Notes: generated from the letters alone by a model not told the origin. DNA of 64,000 bases from Welwitschia mirabilis (GCA_051453625.1 JBOZIK010000001.1:229242844-229306843), one strand, 5' to 3'; positions 34,751-46,851 are shown, numbered from the stretch's first letter. Program-made: numbers and translations.

Positions 34751-35690
34751 GGATACTCATGAAAAGAAGTAACTTTCTTGAGTGAAATATAAAAAGGGTA
34801 TCATCCAATAGACTTTCACTCTTTGATTAGATTAACTATATCTATTAAAATATGAGGATGTAGATGTACTTATAGTCTTTTGAGTTTTAGATATGGGATA
34901 GCATGAAAAAAGGATATATAGGTCATACAAAAATCATAACAAATGTTGCAGGTAACACCATCACATAGATCAAGAAAAGAAAAGATTAGGAAGATAAAGA
35001 GAGAGCTCATCCTTCATACATGACCATTATACATCTTTAAAAGGAAAATGATAAGAGATAAAAAACTATAAATTAGAAAGTGAAGATGATACAAGAATGA
35101 ATTTTAAGAAAGATATGATTTAATTTCTAAAGAATTTGTTAAATTACAAAAGGTCTATACTAAGATTAAAAAATTTCTTCATACTCGTGAGTTAGCTTAA
35201 GAATAAGAAAAAAATTCTTGCAATGAATTTTCTTCTAAAAACTCAGCTCTTAAATCTAAGATTAGTAGACTAATGCATGAATTAAAGAATGTAAGATAGG
35301 AAATTTTAGAGCCAAAGGAAATCAATGAGAAATTTACCCAAGAAAAGTAACCATTGAATATCATGCTTGAACAATGCAGAAGCTTAAGTGACAAAAGTGG
35401 TTTAGGATGCAATAAATCCTTAACTACCACTTTAGGCTCTTTGCTTAACAAATGGAATTACAAGCCAAGGTATGGGCATTTTATGTTTACAAATAATAAT
35501 ATTTTTTATTATTATCATAAGTAAGGTTATTATCAATAAAAGTACCTAATGAAATTCAAAATGTATTATACTCATAATACCAAGAGGCCTAGTAGAATGT
35601 TTCAATGTTTTGTGTAGGGTAAACCAAGAAAAGTATGGATATAAAAATCAAAACTAGCATTTTTAGCATAAACTGCACTAAGAGTAGTAA
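34751..35690 (+). pseudogene. Copia gag relic
   Basis: Between the primer site and the protease. Asp/Glu/Lys-rich, coiled-coil-like stretches on the + strand at about 35050-35450 resemble the second half of Sirevirus gag. The first half and the zinc knuckle cannot be pinpointed. Many stops. Open frames on the minus strand at 35197-35451 and 35602-35820 are shadows. Confidence 0.6.
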
Positions 35691-36060
35691 AGAAGCATGC
35701 TTGGTACATTGACAGTGGATGCCTAAGACACATGACTAGAGATGAAACCAACTTTGCGATCTTGGTAGAATAAGATAAAGGAGTTGTAATCTTTAAAGAT
35801 AATATAAAGGCAATAATCAAGGTATTAGAACTATTAGAGGAGGTAATATTGCAAAGGTAAAGGATGTATTATTTGTAGAAGTTTGTAATATAATCTCTTA
35901 AATTTTACTCAACTATGTGATGTAAATTTTTATGTTACCTTTACAAAAGATGATTATTTCATTAGAGAATAAAAATATAAAAAAATTTTATTTGCTAGCA
36001 TAATAAAATCAAATGTTTATATTACTACTCTATAAGATATTTTTAATAATAGAAATAAGT
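35691..36060 (+). pseudogene. Copia aspartic protease relic
   Basis: AWYIDSGCLRHMTRDETNF at about 35700-35756 is the copia protease active-site block; the Asp-Ser-Gly triad is intact. VVIFKDNIKAIIKV follows near 35785, and a segment with NIISQ-like sequence near 35890. Stops and shifts come later. Confidence 0.85.
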
Positions 36061-36084
36061 GTTTATTAAGTAAAATAAATGAAG

Positions 36085-37010
36085 CCAAGATATGGCATAG
36101 AAAACTTGGACATGTGAACAAAAACTCTAATCGAAATCTTACTATAAAAGAAATGGTAAAAGAACTTATTAAGTTAAAAATCATTGATAACCAAATCTGT
36201 AAAGCACACAAAAAATGGAAGAAAATAAGGGTAAGAATTAGTAATAAAAATACTATCTTAACTCAATGTCCTTTAGATCTCTTAGACCTTAATATTGCTG
36301 GTCCTTCATCTTAGAGAGTCTTGGTAAGAAACAATATTATTTAACTCTTGTAGATGATTATTATCATTTTACATGGCTAGCCTTTCTTTATAATAAGAAT
36401 GGGGCATTTAATGATTTCTCTAAGTTATATATCAAATTATAGAATAAAAAATAATATAGGATCAAAATGATAAGAAGTGATAATGGTACAAAATTCAAAA
36501 ATGCAAGGTTCAGAGAGTTCTATGAAGAGTTTAGCATTTTCCATTAATTCTTAACATAAGAGCCCCTCAATAAAATTGAGCAATAGAAAGAAATAATAGA
36601 GTACTTAACGAAATGGATTAAATGATGATACATAACAAAAAGGTACTATATCATTTTTGAGTAGAAGCAATCAACACAACTTACTACATTTCAAATAGAG
36701 TTTTGGTAAAATAGTTTACTTGTAAGACTTCTTCTATGTTATGGTTTGGTAAAAAAACTTTTGTAAGTTACTTTTACATCTTTGGATTAAAGTGTTCTAT
36801 TTTTAATGAAAAGGATAAGTTGAGAGGGTTTGATTCAAAAGTTCATAAAGTCATTTTTTTAGAATATTCTATGATTAGTAAATCATACAGGGTGTACAAT
36901 GAAAGAACTTATATATTTGAGGAAAATATATATGTTAAAATAAAATATATTGACTCAACTTTGATGTATGTAAAATATTATTATATTTTTGTGCATATTG
37001 ATTAATCATC
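36085..37010 (+). pseudogene. Copia integrase relic
   Basis: WHRKLGHVNKNS at 36092-36127 is the zinc-binding His block; the paired Cys part reads QICKAHKKWK, where the second Cys is lost. CPLDLLDLNIAGPS spans about 36268-36310. A DDYYHF-like stretch near 36350 and MIRSDNGTKFKNARF near 36468-36510 carry core Asp residues. FGLKCSIFNEKDKLRGFDSK and SKSYRVYNERT near 36782-36910 are the GKGY-like C-terminal copia blocks. Several stops. Confidence 0.88.
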
Positions 37011-37255
37011 TAGCCATCTACAGGTTTAATCAGAGAGTGAGGAGAAAGNNNNNNNACCAAAAAATAAATCCTTCAATCATGTTCAGACTAAGGAAGAGTT
37101 ATTCTATTAGCAACATAACAGGTAGTTCTTAGGAAGGTATTTAAACTAGAAGCCATACTATAGCATATTTCACCAGTTGAACCAAATACATTCAAAGAAC
37201 TAAGAATGATGAATACTAGATGTTTGTAATGAAAGAACAGCTTAACCAATTTAAA

Positions 37256-38173
37256 AGATGTAATGTTTAGAAACTTATTTCAAGACAATCCAACAAGTTT
37301 AATTATTGATACTAAGTTGGTTTTCAGAAATAAGATAGATAAACATAATAATGTAATTAGAAACAAAGTAAGATTAATATCCAAAGAATACAACCAATAT
37401 GAAGGGATTGAATTTGAAGAGACCTTTGCTCCAGTGGAATATATGGAATCAATAAAAATGCTTCTAGCCTTTTCTTATGTTAAAGGGTTTAAACTTTACC
37501 AAATGAATGTCAAGAGTGCATTTCTAAACGGAATTATTCAAGAAGAAGTGAATGTTAAGTAATGAAAAGGTTTCACAAACTTAAAAAAATTAGATCATGT
37601 TTATAAATTAAAGAAGGCTCTTTGTGATTTAAAATAATAACCTAAAGCTTGATATGAGAAATTATTAGATTATCTTATTAAAAGCACTTTCAAAAGAGGT
37701 ACATCATATGTAACTTTATTTATTATAAGAGATGGAAAATATCTTGCTATTATTCACATATATTTAGATGATATTATTTTTGGTGCTGCTAGTGATATTT
37801 TGTGCGAGAAGTTTGCTAAGATAATATAGGATAAATTTGAAATGAATCTGAAGGAGGAGATAAGTAACTTCTGGGAACTACAAATTATGTAACATAAGTG
37901 AGGTACCTTTATTTCACAAACTAAATATATCAAAAATTTATTAGTTAAATATAGTTTATAATATTACAAAGGTAAGGATACTCTAATGAATTAAAACACT
38001 AAATTAGATAAATATGAGAATGGTAAGAATGTAGATCAAAAGCTATACAGAGGTATGATTAGTAGTTTGTTAGAGGATTGCATCTCATAGCTATTAAAAG
38101 AATTTTTTATTATTTCAAGAATACTACTAATTAGAGCCTTTGGTACTCAAAGGACTCTTGCCTTGATCCAGTT
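37256..38173 (+). pseudogene. Copia reverse transcriptase relic
   Basis: A 99-codon open stretch (37263-37562) contains VFRNKIDKHNNVIRNKVRL, EGIEFEETFAPVEYMESI and LYQMNVKSAFLNG, the first copia RT motifs. It stops at a TAA where a conserved Gln or similar is expected. Downstream in frame, VYKLKKALCDLK near 37600 and IHIYLDDIIFGAASD near 37755 follow; the catalytic YLDD (37761-37772) is intact. ITKYIKNLL-like and YRGMISSLL blocks lie near 37925 and 38055. It runs into an N gap at 38174. Confidence 0.92.
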
Positions 38174-38233
38174 NNNNNNNNNNNNNNNNNNNNNNNNNNN
38201 NNNNNNNNNNNNNNNNNNNNNNNNNNNNNNNNN

Positions 38234-40054
38234 TTAGTGTGTCATGGAGAACTATGAGTAGTATTTTGTTTAAATACTCTAGAATGAATTTTTTAAAAAA
38301 TATAAAGCATAAATACATGATTTTTAATGCTTCTATACTCATTTTAATTATTTTCTACAGTATTCTAATCAAAGGTGATAGTTATAGTTACTGCAAAACA
38401 ATACAGACTTTTATTGTATTTTGTTTACTTACTAGTTTAAAGATTAATTTGGATTTTATACTATACATGGATATTACTAGCTTGTTTTACAAGATTTATA
38501 CTTTGGATTATTCTTATTTCATTAGTTTTATTATTAATAGTTTCAGCATAATAATTTTACAAGTAAATATGATTTATTTAAAGAAATATTTAGCTAAATT
38601 TAGTGAAAAATAAAGAGTACCACTATCATAAGGTAAGGGTATAAAAAGAAGGCCTTCATAATTTCAAATATTTTACTTCATAGATACACATGGCCCATCA
38701 TCAATAAACAAGGGATTAAAAGTAATAGCAAAAATGATTAAAAAATTGAAAGAAATTTGTTAAGGTTAAAAAAAGTATAGGTCCATAGCTAGTGAAGGTG
38801 AAGCTGTAATAGGAAGTTAGAAATCCATAAGGACTTCCACATGGATAAACTTAGAGGATGAAATAGAAGAAGAGACACCTCTATCTCCATAAAGAATAGG
38901 TTATAACTTAGGAAGCATAGATAGCAGTTCTACAGAGTCATCAAGAAAGAAGGCACAAGTTCAGAGGCAACACTAGACTTCCATAAAGGCATAGGTGCAA
39001 GGGGCGCAAAAGGCTCTAGGTCCATAATAGAGGTAGTAAGATATATAGTAATAAAGCTCAAATACTTATCCTTTTATCTTCTATTAGCCATATCCTAAGA
39101 TACCATTTCATCATCTTACTTAGTTATCGTCACCTTCTTGTTCCTCATTACCATCACATATACCATCTCCACCTTAACTACGTATGCCCTATCCATTTTT
39201 ATCTTACATAGAGCCTCTTCATGTACCATCACTTGCCACCATTCTAGCATCATCATTTTTAGAAACTTCCATAGCCAGTTCTTTAGAACATCTATCACTC
39301 CTCAAATGTACTAATGTATGAAGAGACAGACCTATATGATTCCTGGTAATACCTCACAGCATTCTTCCAAGAAGTGTCACATGTCACTACCCACATTCTC
39401 CTCATATTATACCATTTAAACTTTTACTATTCATTATAGCAGCAATGAAAATGACGAAGAAGTAGAAGGCACACACTATACTAATGCCTTTATGCTTAGC
39501 AATTAGTTATTATTTATCTACTATCCAATAAGGGGGATAAGAAATGGCAAATTAGGTGCAAATTAGTTATAGCATGGACATGTTATTTGGCATGGAGGAC
39601 TTGGCTATGAGATGATGGATTATTTTCCTTGAGTAACATCATTATTTATTAATGATTACTCTTGATTAGTTTGGCATACATTATTATGTTATGATATTTT
39701 ATCATTGTTAGCATAATTTATTATTATCATTTCCTATTGGCACATTTTCTTGATCTTTAATTATGTATTAATTGACACACTCTTAAATGCTATGCTCTAA
39801 TTTTATTTTTAGCTTATTACTATTAATATATCTTACTTAATTAGTTATTAATATTTTTAAATGAAATTATTAAATGTTTATATGTCTTTCTTACTCTAGT
39901 CTTTACATGTTTATTCAAGTGGTTAAAATTATGATTTTTTTCAGTACTATTTTAAAAAATGATTATGTGTCTTTCTATCTTTAACATGAATATCTCAAAT
40001 TAGTTGATCAAATGTGATTACACTAATAATATTTGCAAAGTTTTGAATGCCATT
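38234..40054 (+). other. Copia region between pol and the 3' LTR
   Basis: RNase H is expected at the start but I cannot see it. A 124-codon open frame (38239-38613) is rich in Ile, Phe, Tyr and Lys with two or three hydrophobic stretches. It resembles nothing I know and may be chance. From about 38640 to 39040 the + strand gives a polar, Ser/Glu/Lys/Gln-rich pattern (SIDSSSTESSRKKAQVQRQ near 38920). Sireviruses often carry an extra, env-like frame here, so a decayed third frame is possible. 39100-40054 shows nothing recognisable. Confidence 0.5.
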
Positions 40055-40066
40055 AAAAAGGGAAGA
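40055..40066 (+). promoter_or_regulatory. Copia polypurine tract
   Basis: AAAAAGGGAAGA immediately before the 3' LTR start TTGTAAGTAAATC. Confidence 0.8.
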
Positions 40067-41554
40067 TTGTAAGTAAATCTATTTTTGATGATTCCCCTTT
40101 TAAAATATTTTATGTCATTATGTAGAGAGGTTAATGCAAAGAAAATCATATTTCAAGTAGCATAAATCAACGTCAAATCTTCAAGATGAGATATCATGAA
40201 AACCTTAAAATTATAAATTCAAAATCAGTTAATTAAACACATCTATAATATGGAAAACATCTATAAAAAAGACTTCCAAAATTGGAAGACATCTATCGTA
40301 AAGACATTTACATCTTAAACATGTGTACAACATACTAAGTTTGTAAATCAGGTGAAAGATAATTATCTCAATGAAGATAATTATGCTAAAATATGAATCT
40401 TGCATAGATGAAAGAGATCTACATGTTTGAAGATGTCTATGCTAATCTATAATAGGTAATAAAACTAATTTATACTTTGATAAATACTTTACTTTCTAGG
40501 GAAGATATCAGAATTTTCATTGCAAATTCATAATCATGAAGGACCATAGATTGTATAATCCAATTTTGATCAAGTTCTAGGGACTTTAAATGAAGACATC
40601 TACTAGGTGAAGGAGTTTGATTGTTAGTAGATGTCAATAATTTTTTAGACATCTTAGATGAAGGTTTACATCAAATGAAAAGAAAAATGTACATCTTATG
40701 CCTAAACATCCTTATCCATTACACAGTGGTTATAAAGTTTAAATGGCTACTATCCAAGATTAGATCACTAGAATCTCTTAAATGATATGAAGACACAACA
40801 TGATGGAATAAATCAAATGCATCAAATACCTAATGAAAAATGCATGAGTGATTATTACTACTCACAAAGTATTAAATCTATTATTTACAAAAGAACTTGC
40901 AGTGTCTGCATCATTCATTCTCTAGATTCTACATTGTTACATCATTCTTCAGCACTCATGACAATGATGAAAATAAGAAGCTCAAGCTCTTTTTTAAAGA
41001 TACATCATTAAAACTTGTTATTGTACTTGTTTATTGGATCTTACATTGTTGGACTCTCTCATTCTTGAATATTATTGTATAATCCAATCTCGTATTATTA
41101 AATCTCAAGGATTCCTTTCTAAAATTCTTCATTATAAGAAAATCCTTGTATGGGGTTACTTTATAAATTACCTATGAACACTTGTATTGTTGCATTATTA
41201 GATTTCTCCAACAATAATAGTTTGTTGTCTTATGAGAAGCATCTTACTTTGTAGTTACTCTTATATGTACATTTTGGTATTATCATTTATATCGCTAAGG
41301 GTAAGAGAGTGCTACCTTATGAGGAGACTCTCACTTTCATTGTAAGGTTGGTGGTGCATCAAAACCACTATTCTTTGTAGGCTAAGAATATCTAGAGATG
41401 TAACAGAAAGATACCTTTTATGTGTGGATGTACCCAGGTTGAAAACCGCATTACCTCAATAAGGTATTTATTATATTATTTTTCAATTTATTATTGATGA
41501 AATTTTTATTTGGTAGAACTTATTTACCCCTCCCTCTGAGTTTACCAATCCTTA
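40067..41554 (+). repeat. Copia 3' LTR
   Basis: Collinear with 33261-34738 and free of N. It contains several GAAGACATCTA/AAGACATTTA repeats at 40245-40320. Open frames at 40787-41011 and 40897-41082 are inside the LTR and not coding. The end CCAATCCTTA has decayed from the TTCTCACA seen in the 5' LTR. The target duplication ATGTC follows. Confidence 0.9.
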
Positions 41555-41930
41555 ATGTCTTAGTTTAAGTAAATTAAGGATTATACCCTATAGATTCTAT
41601 TAATTTGGATTTATTAAAAACATTTTCATAATTATTTTGAATAGATATTAGTTAATAATATTAGATATTATGATACATTACTACATTAGGTTAGTATAAT
41701 TGACATTTTTGAATACTAAGACAAATATGAATACTTTCAATTCCTCTAAACAAAATAAAGAAGAGCACATAGAGAGGAATTAAGATTCATTGATATGACT
41801 GCCAAAGCCAACTTCATGATAGATTCTCTTCAATTAGGATTGATAAATAGGCATGAAAAACTTTAAAGATAGATGATTACGCAAAACCTAAATAAATAAA
41901 AGAACTATTACTTTTTAAATCATATAGTAA
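41555..41930 (+). pseudogene. Athila/Tat protease C-terminal part and spacer
   Basis: Directly after the duplicated ATGTC the frame reads VLV, stop, VN, stop, GLYPIDSINLD, matching the protease block that follows the left part at 33230-33260. A DxMIDSLQL-like stretch and a Lys-rich spacer precede RT. Confidence 0.8.
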
Positions 41931-42990
41931 TAAATAAATTCTTACATAAGTAAATGATGGGGATACCTTAAAATTAAAAGAATTACTATCACAATTAAAA
42001 TATATCTTTGTGGATGAGAGAAATACCAAACCCTTAATTGTTACTAATAGAATAGAAGTTAAATATAAGTACAAACTCACTCAACCTTTGAAATAAAATA
42101 TGGGATACTTTTTTCAGTTTCATAAGGATTTACAAAAAGTTATTTCACCTACTTTAGTAATGAATAAGATCTATTTTGAAGATCATATAAAATCCATTAG
42201 GCAATCCCCTTATTGTATCAATCTATGTAAGATGGTGAAAGATGAAATTCATACATTATAGAAAGAAGGGATTCATTACCCTAACTTAGATAGTAAGTAA
42301 GTCTAATTAGCATAGTTCCAAAAAAAAAATGATACATAGAATGTATGTATTAACTTAAAAAAATGTAATGAAAAAAACTAAAAATAACCACTTCTCAATT
42401 CCATATATTAGTCAAATCTTAGAAAAACTTTCTAAACATGGATATTATTACTTATTAGATAAAATAATATTTTTATTACTCTTAGAGTTAACATAAAGTT
42501 ATTTTCACATCATCTTTTATAAGATTTACTTATAGGTGAATTCCTTTGATTTAAGTGATACTTCAACTACATTTTAGCAAGCAATAATATCAATTATTTC
42601 TAATATGCTTGAATAATCTATTGAAATTTTCATGCATGATCTTTCTTTATATGGTGATTTATTTGAATAAACCCTTGAAATAATTCATAAATTATTATCA
42701 AGACATATAGAAAATGTTATTAATCTAATTTTGAAAAAAAGCTATTTTATGATTAAAAAATTATTTTGAAATATTTTATTTCAAAATTTGCGATAATTAT
42801 ATATCCTAAAAATATTGAAGTAATATCTTATTACCTATACTAATAAATGTTATAACTTTGAGATATTTTCTAAGATATGCTAAACACTTTTAATGAATTA
42901 TTGAATACTTTTAAAAAATAGTAAATCCTTTATATGAACTATTAGAAAAAGGTAAACTCTTCATCTCAAATGAATCTTACCAAAAAGATC
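41931..42990 (+). pseudogene. Athila/Tat reverse transcriptase relic
   Basis: LKYIFVDERNTKPLIVTN near 41995-42050 is the block before RT. NKIYFEDHIKSIRQSPYCIN near 42165-42225, VKDEIHTL and YPNLDSK near 42280 follow. The core motif region 42300-42580 is badly decayed. IEIFMHDLSLYGDLFE lies at 42620-42667. The first catalytic Asp is His (codon 42635-42637), so the active site is lost. Stops are frequent. Confidence 0.88.
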
Positions 42991-43560
42991 TGTTAATCTA
43001 AAAATCAAAGTAATATCAACACCCATTAATAGTGCATCTAATTGGAATTATCCTTTTGACTTTATGAGTGATGTTTGTAACACTACCACACTATTTTTTA
43101 ATGCTAAATTAATTACAAACCTAGGGTGATTTATTATTTTTTAAAGCTTTAATGCTACTCAATAAAATTATACCACTACCAAAAAAAAAAAAAAATAACT
43201 TCTAGTAGTCGCTAAACTTAATAAGTTTAATATTCTTGAGTGGATTTCAAAGTTTAACTTTATATTGATCATTCCATCATAAAATTTCTAACAATCAAAC
43301 AAATTAATAATTCTTGAATTATGCGATGTATTTTTTACTATAAGAATTGGACCTAGAAATCTTAGATCAGTGAGGATAAGGAAATATAGTAAAAGATTAT
43401 CTTTTTAGATTTGAGTTACCTAAGGAATATCAAATATATAATACTTTCAAGTATTAGTTTCTAACGAGAAATTATTTGTAATTCAAAAAAATACTTCATA
43501 GAAAAGATCCTTGGTATGATGAAATTATAAATTATCTTTATACTTTGAAAGTTTCAAGGA
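42991..43560 (+). pseudogene. Athila/Tat RNase H relic
   Basis: SNWNYPFDFMSDVCN at about 43034-43080 is the first Asp block; the usual CDASDYAVG has become SDVCN. A FNATQ-stop-NYTTT block near 43150-43185 and a DHSIIKFL block near 43265 follow. A 13-A run at 43180-43194 lies between them. Confidence 0.8.
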
Positions 43561-44790
43561 ATTGATCAAATGATGATAAAGAATAATTCCTATAAAGAGT
43601 TTAATACTAATTTTAAAGAAAAAAAGAAAAAAAGACCTTTCTTATATCAAATTTGCAAAGATGATAGTACATATAGATGTATTTCTAAATGAGAATAACC
43701 TCAGATATCAAGCATAAATTCTGATAGTAATTGAAGAGGACATTTTAATGGAGATAAACTTACACACAAAATTCCATAAAATGTATTTCTATTAGCTTAC
43801 ATTATTTAAGAATTTACAAAATTATGTTTCAAAAGGTAATCCATGTCAAAAATTTTAAGGAATATTCAAAAATGATGAAATGCCTATGAATTTGATTTTA
43901 AAATGTGATCTGTTTGATGTTTCAGAAATTATTATCATTAGATTTTTTATTAAATAAAATAGTTATTAATACATTATAATAAAAAATAGGTCAAAGCAAC
44001 CCAAATAAATGATGTTAAGTTGCTAGTTGATTTTTTTCAAGAACACACCTTGTAACATTTTTATCATCCACAAGTACTGATTAGCAATAAGAAATTATTA
44101 TGTAAATAAAATTATGAGGAAAGTGATGAAATAAATAAGAATAATTTATAAAATAATAACTACTTATCATCCACAAACTAAGGGTTGAATCAAATTGCAA
44201 TCATGAGACCAAAATAATTTTATCAAAAATAGTAAATGTTAACCATAAGGATTGGCATAAGAAATTAAATGATGATTAATGAGCTTACAAAAATACTTTA
44301 GAAAATCATTAAGATATACTTATTGTCAATTAGTTTACAAAAAATAGTGTCTATTACTAGTAGAAATCTGACATAAATCGTGAAAGATTATGCAAAAAAT
44401 TAATCTCAAATCTAAAGAAAATATTTAGAAACAAGTGATGCAACTATAAAAATTTGATGAAATGAGATATTATTTAATTAAGTATTAATGAATAACTAAG
44501 ATACAAACAAAGATAATCATGACTAGAAAATTAAAAGAAAAAACCATGAATAAAAGTTTTACTATATTACATGAGATTGCAGAAATGTTTAGGGAAATTA
44601 GTCATGAAATTGGAAGAATCTTTTAAAATCATCAAAATAAACTAGAATGGAAGAATACTTATTCAAAACCTAAATGATGATAGTTAATTCATAGTAAGTG
44701 ATCAAAAATAAAGACTATATCTTAAAAATAAGCTAGAGGATTTCTACATAAATCTTAATAAATCTATGAAATTCATTCTTAAGTTTTCAC
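43561..44790 (+). pseudogene. Athila/Tat integrase relic
   Basis: CKDDSTYRCISK near 43655, then the His block GHFNGDKLTHKI near 43740-43775 and the Cys block around 43830-43860 form the decayed HHCC zinc domain. DEMPMNLILKCDLFDV spans about 43877-43922, a hallmark of this group just before the first core Asp. The catalytic core 43950-44350 is poorly conserved. The end near 44720-44790 is not sharp. Confidence 0.85.
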
Positions 44791-44949
44791 TTCTATTCAT
44801 TACCACCATGTAATTTTAACTTAGTTTATCTTGTTTATTAAACATTTATACACATGATTTTGAATAAGTGTGTCCACAAATTTTCTTGTTATCTTTAAAA
44901 AAACAAATTCCAAATATTTTATAATGTAATAAGAATTTACCTTAAATTA
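44791..44949. other. Unassigned junction
   Basis: Between the end of Athila/Tat integrase and the copia RNase H fragment. AT-rich, nothing recognisable. Confidence 0.4.
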
Positions 44950-45385
44950 CTCTTTATTATATGGAACTTAAGCACAAGTGGAACTTACTTCTTACTTAGA
45001 TAATGTTTGATTTTATGAAGTGATAAAAAATAAACCTCAACTACTCTATCCACTACTGAGGTCAAGTACATTATTGCTAGGAGTTATTATGCATAGTATC
45101 TATGGACGAAACAAATGATACAAGATTTTGAACTTTATATGGATAGTATTTTCATTTCTTATGATAACAATAGTTCCATAAATATATCAAAGAATCCAAA
45201 CAACACTCAAGAACCAAGTACATTGAGATCTAGCATCACTTTCTCAGAGAACACATTCAAAACAAAGACTTTGCATTGCAATATATCAGTATTAATGAAT
45301 AACTTAATAATGTATTTATAAAATATTTAAGTACTAAAAGGTACATAAAATTATGCAGAACTTAGGGATTAGGCCTTGCCAATTT
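44950..45385 (+). pseudogene. Orphan copia RNase H fragment
   Basis: STSGTYFLLR near 44970, then TSTTLSTTEVKYIIARSYYA near 45028-45088, then YLWTKQMIQDFEL and DNNSSINISKNPN to about 45205 are copia RNase H motifs in order. A one-base frameshift near 45205 moves the frame to HSRTKYIEI, stop, HHFLREHIQNKDFAL (about 45208-45275). A PL-like tail and LGI-like end fade at about 45370. No RT precedes it. It belongs to a copia different from, or displaced from, that at 33261-41554. It abuts the LTR end at 45386. Confidence 0.9.
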
Positions 45386-46851
45386 TGCAATGAGTATTTT
45401 TATGATCTTTTATGTTTCACTGAATCCTGTTAATCAAAGTAGATATATTTCAAAATAAAATACTCTAGTATAAATGGGAGTGATCCAAATGTTGTAAACC
45501 CATTGAAGGCATGCAAGAGAAGAAGAAGAATTGATTTCCATAGAAACAATATATCCTAAACTTAAGAATTACTGCAAGAAAGTAAACATGCAATGTAATA
45601 CAAATGCATTTCATGTAAATGAACATCTATCTAAGTACCAAATTAACTTGTCAAGAAGACTAATCCTATATAACCTAAATTAGCCAAGGATATTATCATT
45701 AACTGAGAACAACTTAGGCTATTAAGTAAATCAAATAAAGTGCAATGAAAAATAATTCTAAACTACTTTTATCAATCTTAATTAAGATTCCCCTTAAGAC
45801 CTATATCATTAATGAGACTGTCATTGAATCAATAATAACTTAAAAAATAAGGGAAATTAATAGAAGAAATACATAAATGAAATAAAGTTTTATATTAAAA
45901 ATCAAACTAGCATCTAGATTATAAAACAACCAAGCTTCATTGGAGGATGCACAATCCTTCATTAAGGAAAGATCTTTTTGTAACTCATAAGATGGATCTC
46001 TTGTCCTTTGATCACCTGTCATGAGAATATCTAGTACATTAAAGAAGAATAGAAGAGTTGAGAGGGGGTTTTATTTATAAAATGAAGGAGGCAAAACCAT
46101 CACATAAAATATGCTAAAAATGCACTCAAATCAAGTAAAGAAAAAAATAAAATGGATGAAGATCAGTTGGCCATTTTAGGGGTTATCTTGACTGTCATGG
46201 TGATGAACAAGTGGATGATGGTAGATGCATTATCAATTATAGTCCTACATGTCGTGGGGACAACTTAAGGGATGACACATAATGGTTATAGCTCTAGTCC
46301 ACATCAGCATCCAATTAGCATGTAAATGGCTATCATTTTGCCTATTGTGGGTACAAAAAAGGGATGATAGTCCTCTTTATCCTTCTAACTCAAGATAAGG
46401 TTGCCTCTTACATCATTGATCTTCCTCCAAAGCACTAAGCATTAGAAAGTGCTTGAAATGCCTTTAAAACATGCCAAGAATTGCACATTTTTGTAATCAT
46501 CCCTCAACTCTCCATAATTCTTAGAATTACATCTAAACCTGTATAAATGTCCTATAAAATATCTCATAACACCTGATCAAATACATATAATTTAGTAGCA
46601 CATCATAGCCTTCCACTTAGCTTTTGTCGTTTCCTGACAAAAATTAAGTGAACAACTTTGATTATGAGCCAAATTATCTTAATAAAATTAATTTTAGAAT
46701 TATAAAATAAGCTCATAAATAATCTTAAACATATCACATAGTAAAATAACGTCTAATACATCATGTGTATAAAGTGAAAATTATAGGGGAAAAAATTATA
46801 TCTCATGAAAGCTCTAAAATAATCCAAAAAATTATGAAAATTAGTCTTCCA
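45386..46851 (-). repeat. Athila/Tat LTR, family II, minus-strand copy 1 (3' LTR)
   Basis: On the minus strand it starts TGGAAGAC right after a polypurine tract and ends TTGCA. It matches the + strand LTR at 55757-56815: TTTATAAATAA with a following CT-rich run, AGATATTCTC near the start of the transcript, CAACATTT and CTCCCAT blocks, and ACATAAAAG near the end. The stretch 46463-46851 also matches 49271-49690. An open frame at 45840-46022 (minus) is inside the LTR. Confidence 0.85.
46071..46084 (-). promoter_or_regulatory. TATA box of family II LTR
   Basis: Minus strand CATTTTATAAATAA, in the same place as CTTATAAATAAG at 56223-56234 in the + strand relative. Confidence 0.6.

Larger units (their letters stand above)
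33261..41554 (+). mobile_element. Ty1/copia element (Sirevirus-like) inserted in the Athila/Tat protease
   Basis: 5' LTR 33261-34738, initiator-Met primer site, gag, protease, integrase, RT, a roughly 1.9-kb 3' region, polypurine tract, 3' LTR 40067-41554. Integrase lies before RT, which is diagnostic of copia. The five bases ATGTC occur just before (33256-33260) and just after (41555-41559). The long 1.5-kb LTRs and the long stretch between pol and the 3' LTR fit the Sirevirus lineage. RNase H is not visible and may be lost in or after the gap at 38174-38233. Confidence 0.9.
32250..44790 (+). mobile_element. Athila/Tat-group element (+), split by a copia insertion
   Basis: Left part 32250-33260 carries the gag tail and start of the protease. 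Right part 41555-44790 carries the rest of the protease, RT, RNase H and integrase in the correct order. The 8.3 kb between them is a copia element with its own LTRs. The protease frame stops at 33260 and resumes at 41554 with the duplicated ATGTC. No LTR of this element can be identified at either end. Confidence 0.88.

Noticed and set aside
39116-39298. 60-codon Met/Trp/Lys-rich frame on the minus strand in the copia 3' region
   Set aside because: No likeness to any family; isolated and opposite to the element's strand.
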